A DNA stretch of 64,000 bases from Arenimonas sp049195245 (GTDB lineage: Bacteria > Pseudomonadota > Gammaproteobacteria > Xanthomonadales > Xanthomonadaceae). Position numbers and translations under genes: made by a program. Location of the stretch: assembly GCF_049195245.1 (NCBI RefSeq), contig NZ_JBMIRR010000027.1, forward strand, positions 806,001 through 870,000. The letters are read 5' to 3'. The notes under the pieces were generated by a model that was given only the letters and a program-made list of their open reading frames with translations, ran no database searches and had not been told where the DNA came from. Positions 1 to 7,763 of this stretch are shown here, one piece after another (position 1 is the first letter of the stretch; each line of letters begins with the position of its first letter).

Positions 1-67
1 CATCGGCAAACGCCGGGGCGGCGGAGATGGAGAGGGCAAGGCAGGCAAGGGTGGCAATGCGCTTCAT
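1..67 (-). CDS. Partial secreted protein (signal peptide only)
   Basis: Only the first 22 codons are inside the window; the gene runs off the left edge. They begin MKRIATLACLALSISAAPAF and then AD, a textbook Sec signal peptide with a positive start, a hydrophobic core and an AxA cleavage site. It starts 22 bases after the stop of the cytochrome c gene and reads the same way, so it is probably the last visible member of the copper operon and encodes a periplasmic protein. Its function cannot be told from this piece. Confidence 0.75.
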   Translation of the reverse strand, partial: MKRIATLACLALSISAAPAFAD

Positions 68-89
68 GAGATGGGTCCTTTGGTCGGAG

Positions 90-878
90 TCAGTGATCGT
101 GAGGGGGCGAACCGGCATCGTCGTGCGCCGGGGGCTGGGGTGGCGCCGGATCGTGGTCGTGTGGGGCGGTGCCGGCGTCATCGTGGGCCGGAGGGTCGTG
201 AGCGTGCGGAGCAGAGCCAGTGTCGTCATGGGCGGCGGGCACGGGCGCGGCGTGATCGTGGGGTGCAGAGCCGCTGTCATCATGCGCGCCAGCGTCAGCA
301 CCTCCGTGATGCCCGCTGCTCGCGCTTGGCATCGCATCGTGGTGCGGCATGCTCTCGCCGCCACCGTGGTCATGCCCGTCACTGCTCGCGACCAGGGCTT
401 GGTACTGCGCCGGGGTCAGCTCCGGCATTTTCTGGAGGAACGCGACCATGTTCCAGATGTATTCGTCGGGCATGCTTCTTCCCCAGGCGGGCATGCCCGA
501 AGCCTTGACGCCGTGCTTGATGACCCAGAAGGCACGCGCGGGGTCGGTCACGCCGGTCTGACTGAAGGCGGGAGGCACCGGGTACAAACCAAGGCTCAGC
601 TCCGTTGCCGCCATCCCAGGCGCCAAATGGCAGCCGGTGCACATGGCGGCGTAATTGCCGGCACCGCTTCGTACCTGCGCGTCGTCGCCCAGCGCGGGGA
701 CAACGATGTCGTGGGCTCGGACGGCGATCGCACGGTCACGCGCCGTTTCGATCATCTTGAAGACAACCGCCGAGTGGGGTTCATCGGCGCCCGGGTGGAT
801 GGCGCCGAAGTAGATTCCGCCACCGACAGCAGCGACAGCGAAACCCACGAGAATCAAACCGCTTTTTATGAGGGACAT
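90..878 (-). CDS. Membrane-anchored cytochrome c with His-rich repeat tail
   Basis: A protein of 262 residues. An N-terminal hydrophobic stretch (about residues 5-24) serves as signal or anchor. A class I cytochrome c domain follows with the haem motif CTGCH at 80-84 and a probable axial Met at 129 (KASGMPAWG). After about residue 165 comes a roughly 95-residue tail built of imperfect units such as AHDDAGTAPHDH, very rich in His, Asp and Pro and likely to bind metal ions in the periplasm. The gene lies 14 bases after the multicopper oxidase gene in the same direction. The natural inference is an electron acceptor for, or metal buffer beside, the oxidase. The domain call is secure; the metal-binding role of the tail is inferred from composition. 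Confidence 0.85.
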   Translation of the reverse strand: MSLIKSGLILVGFAVAAVGGGIYFGAIHPGADEPHSAVVFKMIETARDRAIAVRAHDIVVPALGDDAQVRSGAGNYAAMCTGCHLAPGMAATELSLGLYPVPPAFSQTGVTDPARAFWVIKHGVKASGMPAWGRSMPDEYIWNMVAFLQKMPELTPAQYQALVASSDGHDHGGGESMPHHDAMPSASSGHHGGADAGAHDDSGSAPHDHAAPVPAAHDDTGSAPHAHDPPAHDDAGTAPHDHDPAPPQPPAHDDAGSPPHDH

Positions 879-892
879 GAGTGGCCTCCTTG

Positions 893-2227
893 TTAACTGG
901 TGCGACGTGGCGGATTGCCGAACGCCGGGTCGTCACTGACGCGGCGGGCGACGGTTCCAGCAGGATTGCGATACCAGCCCGGATCGCTGAAATCGCCGGG
1001 CGCGATGTCGTCGCGCACCTTGACCACGGTGAACATTCCGCCCATTTCGATGTTCCCGAAGGGGCCCTTGCCGGCCATCATCGCCAGCGTGTTGGGCGGC
1101 CCCTGCATATGGCCGCTATCGGTGTGGTCCTGGTGCTCGGCCATGCCGTTCTCGCCCATGGCCATGTAGCCCGGGAGCATCTGCCGGATCTTGGCTTCGA
1201 CGCCGCGCTGGTCCACGCCGATGGTGTTGGGGATGTCGTGGCCCATCGGTCCCATCGTGTGATGTGACATGTGGCAGTGGAACGCCCAGTCGCCCGGCAC
1301 GGCGGTGAACTCGATATCGCGCATCTGGCCAACACCAACGATCTCGGTCACCTCGGTGCGCCACTGCGAACGTGGCAATCTCCCGCCGTCGCCCCCGGTG
1401 ACGTGGAACTGAACGCCGTGCAGGTGGATCGGGTGGTTCCACATGCTCAGGTTGCCCACGCGGATGCGGACACGCTCACCGGTCCGGGCCACGATGGGCT
1501 CGATTGCCGGGAAGACCTTGGAGTTGAACGTCCACAGGTCGAAGTCCTGCATCACCGCGGGGTCGGGTCGGCGTGTGCCCGGGTGGAGCGCGAAGTTGTG
1601 CAGCAGGAACGCGTAGTCGCGATCGATCGGCACGGCCTCGCCGCGCCTCGGGTGGATGATCAGCAGACCCATCATGCCCATGGCCATCTGCACCATTTCG
1701 TCGGCATGCGGATGGTACATGTGGGTACCGTGCTGCTTGAGCGTGAACTCGTAGGCGAAGGTCTCGCCAGGCTTGATCTGTGGCTGGCTCAGCCCACCGA
1801 CGCCGTCCATGCCGCTGGGCAGGATCAGGCCATGCCAGTGGATGGTGGTCGCCTCGCGCAGGCGATTGGTTACGAAGATGCGGATGCGGTCACCTTCATT
1901 CGCCTCGATGGTCGGCCCCGGCGTGGAGCCGTTGTAGCCCCAGCAGATCGCCTTGGAACCGGGCGCGAACTCGTGCTCGAACTCCTCGGCGACCAGATGG
2001 AATTCCTTGACGCCGCCGTTCATGCGGTAAGGCAGGGTCCAGCCGTTGAGCGTGCGTACCTTGCCCGCCCGCGGGCGGGAGACCGGCGGCGCCTCCGGCG
2101 GCGCAGCGGGCTCTTTCATCTGGCTCATGTCGTGGCCCTGACTCTGGGCGCGGGCCATGCCCGTCGCGGCCGTCGTAACCAGACCGGCCCCTGCGCCCAG
2201 CAGGATGTCGCGTCGTGTGATCTTCAT
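893..2227 (-). CDS. Multicopper oxidase, CopA/CueO type, Tat-exported
   Basis: A protein of 444 residues starting with a twin-arginine signal (TRRDILLGAG, then AxA at about 25-27). All four copper-ligand boxes are visible: HWHG at 130-133, HPH at 172-174, HPIHLHG at 265-271 and HCHMSHH at 317-323, followed by a possible axial Met at 328. Enzymes of this family oxidise Cu(I) to the less toxic Cu(II) in the periplasm using oxygen. The C-terminal 110 residues carry extra His and Met (for example HQDHTDSGHMQG). It is shorter than the roughly 600-residue plasmid CopA. The start overlaps the stop of the upstream TolC-type gene by four bases, so the two are co-translated. Confidence 0.92.
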   Translation of the reverse strand: MKITRRDILLGAGAGLVTTAATGMARAQSQGHDMSQMKEPAAPPEAPPVSRPRAGKVRTLNGWTLPYRMNGGVKEFHLVAEEFEHEFAPGSKAICWGYNGSTPGPTIEANEGDRIRIFVTNRLREATTIHWHGLILPSGMDGVGGLSQPQIKPGETFAYEFTLKQHGTHMYHPHADEMVQMAMGMMGLLIIHPRRGEAVPIDRDYAFLLHNFALHPGTRRPDPAVMQDFDLWTFNSKVFPAIEPIVARTGERVRIRVGNLSMWNHPIHLHGVQFHVTGGDGGRLPRSQWRTEVTEIVGVGQMRDIEFTAVPGDWAFHCHMSHHTMGPMGHDIPNTIGVDQRGVEAKIRQMLPGYMAMGENGMAEHQDHTDSGHMQGPPNTLAMMAGKGPFGNIEMGGMFTVVKVRDDIAPGDFSDPGWYRNPAGTVARRVSDDPAFGNPPRRTS

Positions 2228-3969
2228 GGGGTGTCTCCGTGGGCGCTGTGGTCGGGCGGGGTGGGGGTGTCTTCCTCGGTTTCCTTCTCGTCCTCGGTCG
2301 GCGGTTCGGGGGACACCGGCGGCGCACCGTGTTGGGAGTGATCGACCGGTGTCGGCGTCGCCGCGGGCATGTCCATGCCGCCGTGGTCCATGCCTTCCAT
2401 CACGTCGGCGGGCGCAGACGCCGGAACCGCGGGCGTGGCCGGTTTCTCCGGCATGTCCATGCCGCTGTGGTCCATGCCCTCCATCGCACCGGCCGGAGCG
2501 GCGGGCATCGACGACATGTTGTGGCCGCTATGGTCCATGCCCGGCATCGCCTCCTCGGCGGACGGCGTCAGGATGTCTTGCACGCTGGGGGTGCGATCAC
2601 CGATGGCGGCATCGCTGGGCAGGCGCTGGCCAACGGCCCGCATCAACTCCACACGCGCCAACCAGTAATCGCGCACGGCCTCGAGGTAGCTCTCGTAGGC
2701 GTTGTATTCCTGCACCTTGGCCTGGATCAGCTCGAACACGCCGATGAGCATGAAGTTCTGCTCCTGCTGGCTGCGCTCGACCACCTTTTCGCGCTGCGGA
2801 ATCAGGGCATCGCGGTGGATCGCCACGACCTGGCTCAGTTCGCGGACCTGCTCTCCCCCCAGGCGCACCGCGTTATCGACGCCCAGTTCCGCCTGGGCCA
2901 CACGCGCCCGTGCCTCGGCCAGCAACGCCTCCGCACGGGCCAGTTTGGCTTGGCCCTGGTTGAAGATGGGTAGCTCCAGATCCAAGGTCGGACCGCGCAG
3001 GCGGGACCCGTCAGCGTCGCGTTCGCGCTCATAGCCGATCTCGCTGCCGCCTAGCCACCGCAGCTTTCGCGTGATGCCCAGAGCATCGACCAATATCTCG
3101 GCCTGCTGGCGGGCCGCGAGCAATTCCAGGCTGGACTTGCGCGCCAGCTCCGCCAACTGCAGGGGATCGTCTTCCGCGCCGACCGGCATGGGCAGGCGAT
3201 CGCTGGTAGCCCAGGTGGCATCCTCGCCACTGAGGCCCAGCAGGGTGTTGAGGGTGAGACGGGCGCGGCCGGCATCGGCACGGGCCCGGGCGGCGATGAT
3301 GCGCGCCTCGCTGGCGGCGGCCTGTTCCTGCTTTAGCTGCAGCTCGCTGATGTTGCCAGCATCGAAGAAACGCTGCGCCAGCTCGGCGGCGGCGTCCGCA
3401 CCGCCGGCCACCGCCGTGCGCATGTCCGCGACCTGCTGGGCACCCACGTAGGTGTACCAGGCGGCCTCTACGTCGGCGGCGACGTTCAGGACTGCCCCGG
3501 CGATCTCGAGCTTGGCGCGCTCGTACTCGGCGCGGGCCAGGCGCGTGCGCACCGGCAGCACCAGGAGGTCGGCCAGCGGCAAGGTCAGGCCGGCCAGACG
3601 GTTGTAGCCGCTGCCCGGGTCCAGATAGGACCGTGAGAGCGAGAGGGTGGGGTTGGATACCTGCACGGCCTCGAGCACGTCGGCCCGCGCCAGACCCAGC
3701 CGCGCATATTCTTGCTGGAGGCGGGGACTGCGCAGCATAGCTACGCGCACCGCCGCCTCGGCGGTCATCGGGGCACCGAGCCACTGGTCGATGGCCTGGC
3801 GCTCTGGGGGCGGTTGGCCCACCGCGGACCACTCGACCTGCGGGCCGCGTCGCTCGGCCAGCAGGGCATTGATGTCGGTGTCGCCGGGGCGCGACGCCAA
3901 GGACGCACAGCCACTCAGGGCCAAGGCTAGGGCCACGGCCAGGGCGGCCGGGCGGAAACGTACAGTCAT
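2224..3969 (-). CDS. TolC-family outer-membrane efflux lipoprotein with Met/His-rich tail
   Basis: Start chosen at 3969 because it gives a lipoprotein signal peptide (MTVRFRPAALAVALALALSG then CAS, lipobox LSGC); the open frame extends further upstream but only with non-signal sequence. The product has about 581 residues. The body has the alternating long helices and repeated Ala/Arg/Glu-rich segments of the outer-membrane efflux protein family. The last 120 residues are dominated by MDHSGHNM, MDHSGMDM and MDHGGMDM units, typical of CopB-like copper-binding segments. In Xanthomonas copLAB a CopB with similar MDH repeats follows CopA; here the repeats are fused to a TolC-type channel placed before the oxidase. 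It is probably part of copper export or sequestration at the outer membrane. Confidence 0.85.
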   Translation of the reverse strand: MTVRFRPAALAVALALALSGCASLASRPGDTDINALLAERRGPQVEWSAVGQPPPERQAIDQWLGAPMTAEAAVRVAMLRSPRLQQEYARLGLARADVLEAVQVSNPTLSLSRSYLDPGSGYNRLAGLTLPLADLLVLPVRTRLARAEYERAKLEIAGAVLNVAADVEAAWYTYVGAQQVADMRTAVAGGADAAAELAQRFFDAGNISELQLKQEQAAASEARIIAARARADAGRARLTLNTLLGLSGEDATWATSDRLPMPVGAEDDPLQLAELARKSSLELLAARQQAEILVDALGITRKLRWLGGSEIGYERERDADGSRLRGPTLDLELPIFNQGQAKLARAEALLAEARARVAQAELGVDNAVRLGGEQVRELSQVVAIHRDALIPQREKVVERSQQEQNFMLIGVFELIQAKVQEYNAYESYLEAVRDYWLARVELMRAVGQRLPSDAAIGDRTPSVQDILTPSAEEAMPGMDHSGHNMSSMPAAPAGAMEGMDHSGMDMPEKPATPAVPASAPADVMEGMDHGGMDMPAATPTPVDHSQHGAPPVSPEPPTEDEKETEEDTPTPPDHSAHGDTP

Positions 3970-4067
3970 GGGAAACCCTCCAAAGCACCCGCGGCGACAG
4001 GCCACGGGCAACGCGACCCGGAATGCGGGTCGAGCGAATGGGGCGGATCAAGGTCCGCCGGGAGGGC

Positions 4068-4466
4068 TTAGGCGATCGGAGGTCGAATAGCCGGCGCCGA
4101 AGGCGCGGCCGGGACCGACACCAGGCGGCCCAATTGGGCCACCCAGCGATAGGGGGAAACCGCCCAGTCAGCGTCGGCGATCACGACGACCGGCGCGTGA
4201 TGCAGGCAGCTGCAGGTGCAGGTGCCGCCGTCACAACAATCCAGCGGCGAGTCCGGGCTGGGCACGACGGGCTTCACGGTGGCCTCGTCATGGCACGACG
4301 CTATGTCGCCATCGGCCATCGAATGCCCCGCCGCCGCCATAGCCTGGTCCACTCCCGCGCTCTGGTGCGCGGCGTGATCGACCGCGGACGCGACCGACGG
4401 CAGCCCGGCGTTGGCGATCAACGCCAAAGCGAGCAGCAGGTGGCCGACGGTGCGCAGCAGGGACAT
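4068..4466 (-). CDS. copL: CopL-like small metal-binding leader protein
   Basis: A protein of 132 residues with a signal-like N-terminus (LLLALALIANAG) and a Cys/His cluster, CCDGGTCTCSCLHH, near residue 75-90, plus further His in the first half. It is the first gene of the copper block, about 100 bases ahead of the TolC-type gene. Xanthomonas CopL occupies the same position and is needed for copper-induced expression; this assignment rests on position, size and Cys/His content rather than on an alignment. The protein ends in IRPPIA, a tail also seen in the two CzcI-like proteins of this window. Confidence 0.65.
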   Translation of the reverse strand: MSLLRTVGHLLLALALIANAGLPSVASAVDHAAHQSAGVDQAMAAAGHSMADGDIASCHDEATVKPVVPSPDSPLDCCDGGTCTCSCLHHAPVVVIADADWAVSPYRWVAQLGRLVSVPAAPSAPAIRPPIA

Positions 4467-4504
4467 GGCCGGAGTCTACACCCAGAAAAATGCGATGGGA
4501 TACA

Positions 4505-4518
4505 CCCCAGAACTGGGG
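4505..4518 (-). promoter_or_regulatory. Candidate operator palindrome upstream of copL-like gene
   Basis: CCCCAGAACTGGGG is a dyad with perfect six-base arms around AA, about 40 bases before the copL-like start codon, where a regulator of the copper operon could bind. It does not match the CueR consensus, and no copRS or cueR gene is seen beside it. Assignment as an operator is inference. Confidence 0.3.
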
Positions 4519-4580
4519 AAGATGCGGGCTAGACCGCCAGTGGAGCCAAAAAGTTCCCCGGGCGGAGCGGGTCGCCGAAG

Positions 4581-4607
4581 TCCTCCGGCCCCCGTGGGGC
4601 CGAAGGA
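4581..4607 (-). terminator. GC-rich hairpin between Csp-like gene and copL
   Basis: Twelve-base arms TCCTCCGGCCCC and GGGGCCGAAGGA with one mismatch enclose a three-base loop. It lies 46 bases past the stop of the Csp-like gene on the minus strand. No T-run follows directly (a run of T occurs about 25 bases on), so termination is plausible but not certain. Confidence 0.4.
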
Positions 4608-4652
4608 ACGGGTTACCCGGCTTGGGAAGTTTTACCGTGTGGGGAGGGCAGT

Positions 4653-4991
4653 TCAGACCGACGCCGCCATCGCCTCGCAGGCTTGTGCGCACTCCCGGCA
4701 GGCGCGCACGCAGGCCTCCATGCCGTCCAGTTCTTCGCAGCTGGCGGCGCAATCGCGGCAGACCTGCGCGCACAGGCGGCAGAACTCGGCGTGGTACGGG
4801 GAATGATTGATCATGAGCGCGGCGGCGGCGCGGCAGGCCTCGGCGCAATCGATCATCAGGCGGAAATGATCCGGCGCCACGTGATCGCCGCCTTTTTCAA
4901 GGCAGGTGGTCAGAGCGGTGTGCTGGCAGTGCTGATAGCAGTCCAGACAGCTGCGGATGCAGGCCTGCAGTTCGGAAGACATGTGGTGCAT
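4653..4991 (-). CDS. Four-helix-bundle copper-storage-like protein (DUF326/Csp type)
   Basis: A protein of 112 residues with 16 cysteines, nearly all in helical CxxxC and CxxC spacings (11, 15, 18, 22, 30, 49, 53, 71, 74, 78, 81, 85, 94, 98, 101, 105). This pattern is that of the Csp family, whose four-helix bundle is lined by Cys that hold many Cu(I) ions. No signal peptide is present, so it resembles the cytosolic Csp3 class and would buffer or store Cu(I). A second in-frame Met lies three codons on (MSSELQ). It stands alone on the minus strand, upstream of the copL-like gene. Confidence 0.88.
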   Translation of the reverse strand: MHHMSSELQACIRSCLDCYQHCQHTALTTCLEKGGDHVAPDHFRLMIDCAEACRAAAALMINHSPYHAEFCRLCAQVCRDCAASCEELDGMEACVRACRECAQACEAMAASV

Positions 4992-5358
4992 GGGGGGGCT
5001 CCTTAACGAGAGATAGGGGGGCGAGCCAAGGATTTAGTCAGCCCGCGCGTGTCGTGCTGCAAGATCAATGCCAGTCTGCGCGGTCCGTTGTGCCGCATCT
5101 TCCCGCCGTTCGATGCAAGACGGCACTGCAATAGTCATGCTGATTGCACAGATGTCCGGCAGATTGCACGCAGCAGCCGTATCCTCGGGCAAGGGTACTA
5201 AGGTCGCTTTGAGGCGGGCCGCCGAGTGATGACCGTGCGCAGCGCCGGGGACAGAATCGATGAACCCGGACCTGCCGGTGATTGAGAACACGCCGCGCAG
5301 TGCCTCAGCCATCGCACTTTTCCGTAGGCGCGAGCTAACAACGCCGAAACATCCGACG
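4992..5358. other. Intergenic region, no convincing gene
   Basis: About 370 bases between the P1B-4 ATPase stop and the Csp-like start. A 92-codon minus-strand open frame (5034-5312) exists, but it has no recognisable domain, odd composition and overlaps another equally long frame, so no gene is called. The promoter of the Csp-like gene should lie at its left end. Confidence 0.5.
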
Positions 5359-7356
5359 TTACGCGGAGTCTCTGTAAGCGAGCAGGCGCAGCGCGTTCGC
5401 CACGACCAGGAGGGTGGAACCCTCGTGGAAGAGCACGGCGACGCCCATCTTCATGCCCAGGATCGTCGCCGGAATGAGCAAGGCCACCATGCCCAGGCTG
5501 GCCCACAAGTTCTGGCGGATGATGCGCCGGGTCTGCCGGCTCAACCCCACGACGAACGGCAGGTGCTCAAGCTTGTCGCCCATCAAGGCCACGTCCGCTG
5601 TCTCGAGCGCGACATCTGAACCCGCCGCGCCCATTGCGATTCCCACCGAGGCGCTGGCCAGTGCGGGCGCATCGTTGACACCGTCGCCCACCATGGCCAC
5701 CTCGCCCTCGGCGCGCAGTGCCTGGATCGCCTTGACCTTGTCTTCTGGCATCAGGTCGCCATACGCCCGGTCGATGCCCACGCTGGCGGCCACCGCATCG
5801 GCGACCCGTTGGTTGTCGCCCGAGAGCATCACCAGCCGGGTCATGCCGAGCTCGCGCAGTCGGGCCATCACCGCCTTGGCGGCTTCCCGGGGCGTGTCCA
5901 TCAAGCCAACGGCGCCCAGGTAACGGTCTCCCTGTCGTACGACGAACACCGTCCGGCCTTGATGCTCCAAGTCCAGCACGCGCGTCTTCAGCGCGGCGGG
6001 CACGGCGGCACCCCCGAGCTCATCGAACAGGCTCTTCTTGCCCAGGTGCACGGTCTCGCCGGCCACGGTCGCCTTCAGGCCGCGGCCTGTAAGGCTCTCG
6101 AGGTCCGTCGCCTCAGGGACAGCGTGCGAGCCCAGACGGACCAGGCCATCGCGCACCACCGCGGCAGCCAAGGGATGGTCACTCAGGCGCTCTACGGCAA
6201 TAGCGACGCTCAACAGTTCCTGCGTCGTCACGCCGTCAGCGGGCATGACGTCCGTCACCTGCGGTCGGCCCTCGGTCAGCGTGCCGGTCTTGTCGAAAGC
6301 CAGCGCGTGCAGGACGCCCAGCCGCTCCAGCGGGCCGCCACCCTTGATCAGCACGCCGCCCCGCGCGGCCCGCGCCACGCCGCTTAACACAGCGCTGGGC
6401 GTGGAAATGGCCAAGGCACAGGGACTAGCTGCTACCAGCACCGCCATGGCGCGGTAGAACGTCGCGCTGAACGGTTCATCCACCACCAATCCAGCGAACA
6501 GCAGCAGGCCCACCAGTACCAGCACCGCGGGAACGAAGATCTTCTGGAAGCGGTCCGTGAACAGCTGCGTGGGCGACTTCTGGTGCTCCGCCGAACGCAC
6601 CAGTTCCACGACTCGGGCCAAGGTGCTCTGGCTGGCGAGGCGGGTGACTTCGACCTCCAGGACCTTGCCTTGGTTGATGGTGCCGGCGAAGACGCGATGC
6701 TCGGGGCCGACCGCGTCAGGGCGTTGCCTGGCCTCGGCCACGTCCACCACCGGCCGCTTGTCGACCGGCACGCTCTCGCCCGTGATAGCGGCTTGGTCAA
6801 TGCTGCTCTCGCCCAGCACGACGAAGCCGTCCGCCGCCACGCGTTCATCGGGCTTGACCACCACGACGTCGCCGATGACCAAGTCGCCTACGGGCACCTC
6901 GACCAACTCGGCCCCACGGCGCACCAGTGCCGACTCAGGCCGCAGGTCCGCCAGGGCTTCGATGGCGCGACGGGCGCGGCCCATCGCGTAGTTCTCGAGG
7001 GCATGGCCGAGACTGAACAGGAACAAGAGCAACGCGCCCTCGGCCCATTGGCCCAGGGCCGCGGCGCCCGCGGCCGCCACGATCATCAGGGAATCGATCT
7101 TCAGCTCACGGTGGCGCAGGTTCTCGAGCGCTTCGCGCACGGTGAAGAAGCCGCCGGCCGCATAGGCCAGCAGCAGCAGGATGAAAGGACCGGTGGCACC
7201 GTCGCCCTGTGTTCGACCCCAGGCCCAGCCGGCCAGGAGGAAGGCGCCGGAGGCCAGGGAAAAAATGATCTCGGCGCGGCCCGCCCAAGGGCCCCCGCTG
7301 CCGTGATCGTGGTTGTGTCCCGCGCTAGCGGTCGGGGGAGGCGTGGTATCACTCAT
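5359..7356 (-). CDS. P1B-4-type heavy-metal P-type ATPase (CoaT/CtpD-like)
   Basis: Start chosen at 7356 (MSDTTPPPTASAGHNHDHG) rather than at the far upstream in-frame codon. The protein is 665 residues long. It has TGES at 192-195, the phosphorylated Asp in DKTGT at 355-359, and GDGVNDAPALA in the hinge. The metal-site helix reads SPCALA at 311-316 and the last helix has HEGSTLL from 644. SPC with HEGS/T marks subgroup P1B-4, whose members export Co(II), Fe(II) or Zn(II). There is no N-terminal CxxC metal-binding domain, only a short His-rich start (GHNHDHG). It follows the PII-like gene by 77 bases and closes the first czc operon, moving metal from cytoplasm to periplasm for the RND pump. 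Confidence 0.9.
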   Translation of the reverse strand: MSDTTPPPTASAGHNHDHGSGGPWAGRAEIIFSLASGAFLLAGWAWGRTQGDGATGPFILLLLAYAAGGFFTVREALENLRHRELKIDSLMIVAAAGAAALGQWAEGALLLFLFSLGHALENYAMGRARRAIEALADLRPESALVRRGAELVEVPVGDLVIGDVVVVKPDERVAADGFVVLGESSIDQAAITGESVPVDKRPVVDVAEARQRPDAVGPEHRVFAGTINQGKVLEVEVTRLASQSTLARVVELVRSAEHQKSPTQLFTDRFQKIFVPAVLVLVGLLLFAGLVVDEPFSATFYRAMAVLVAASPCALAISTPSAVLSGVARAARGGVLIKGGGPLERLGVLHALAFDKTGTLTEGRPQVTDVMPADGVTTQELLSVAIAVERLSDHPLAAAVVRDGLVRLGSHAVPEATDLESLTGRGLKATVAGETVHLGKKSLFDELGGAAVPAALKTRVLDLEHQGRTVFVVRQGDRYLGAVGLMDTPREAAKAVMARLRELGMTRLVMLSGDNQRVADAVAASVGIDRAYGDLMPEDKVKAIQALRAEGEVAMVGDGVNDAPALASASVGIAMGAAGSDVALETADVALMGDKLEHLPFVVGLSRQTRRIIRQNLWASLGMVALLIPATILGMKMGVAVLFHEGSTLLVVANALRLLAYRDSA

Positions 7357-7433
7357 CGGAAATTCCTCGAACGTGGATACTGCAGGCGCGCTCCGTCGGA
7401 GCGCGCCTGCCTCGTGGCCTTCGGCGTGCTGGG

Positions 7434-7763
7434 CTAGGCCGGCACGTCCGCCCGGTCGATCAGCAGCACATCGTCGATGGAGCTGGTGAAGATCCATCCG
7501 GCATTCACTTGCCCGGTGCGGCCGTGCTGCCGGATCAACGCAATGATCGCGTCGACCCGCTCGTCCTCGCAGAACACGTCCAGTTGGATCTCCTGGGTCA
7601 CCCGTTCACCCAACTCGACCGAGTAGTCCTGCTCGCGGGCACTGGAGGCGCGCAACAAGCCGCGGGCCTGCACCACGCTCAGGCGCCGCTCACCGGCGGC
7701 CTCCAGGGCGTGCACGATGTCGCTCATCCGGTGAGCGTGCAGCAAGGCAGTGATGCGCTTCAT
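7434..7763 (-). CDS. PII-like signalling protein of the metal-RND-linked group
   Basis: Start at 7763 gives MKRITALLHAHRMSDIVHAL and 109 residues, overlapping the RND permease stop by four bases (ATGA). The fold pattern is that of PII/GlnB proteins: beta strand MKRITALL, helix DIVHALEAAG, strand LSVVQARGLL, a T-loop-like region, then IQLDVFCEDERVDAIIALI and a C-terminal strand. PII paralogues next to CusA/CzcA-type permeases are a known group (PII-NG). The gene probably regulates or senses at the adjoining transporter. The ligand is unknown, and the canonical uridylylated T-loop Tyr cannot be confirmed. Confidence 0.78.
   Translation of the reverse strand: MKRITALLHAHRMSDIVHALEAAGERRLSVVQARGLLRASSAREQDYSVELGERVTQEIQLDVFCEDERVDAIIALIRQHGRTGQVNAGWIFTSSIDDVLLIDRADVPA

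Noticed and set aside
5034..5312. 92-codon minus-strand open frame before the Csp-like gene
   Set aside because: No domain, no good ribosome site, unusual composition and a competing overlapping frame; treated as non-coding.
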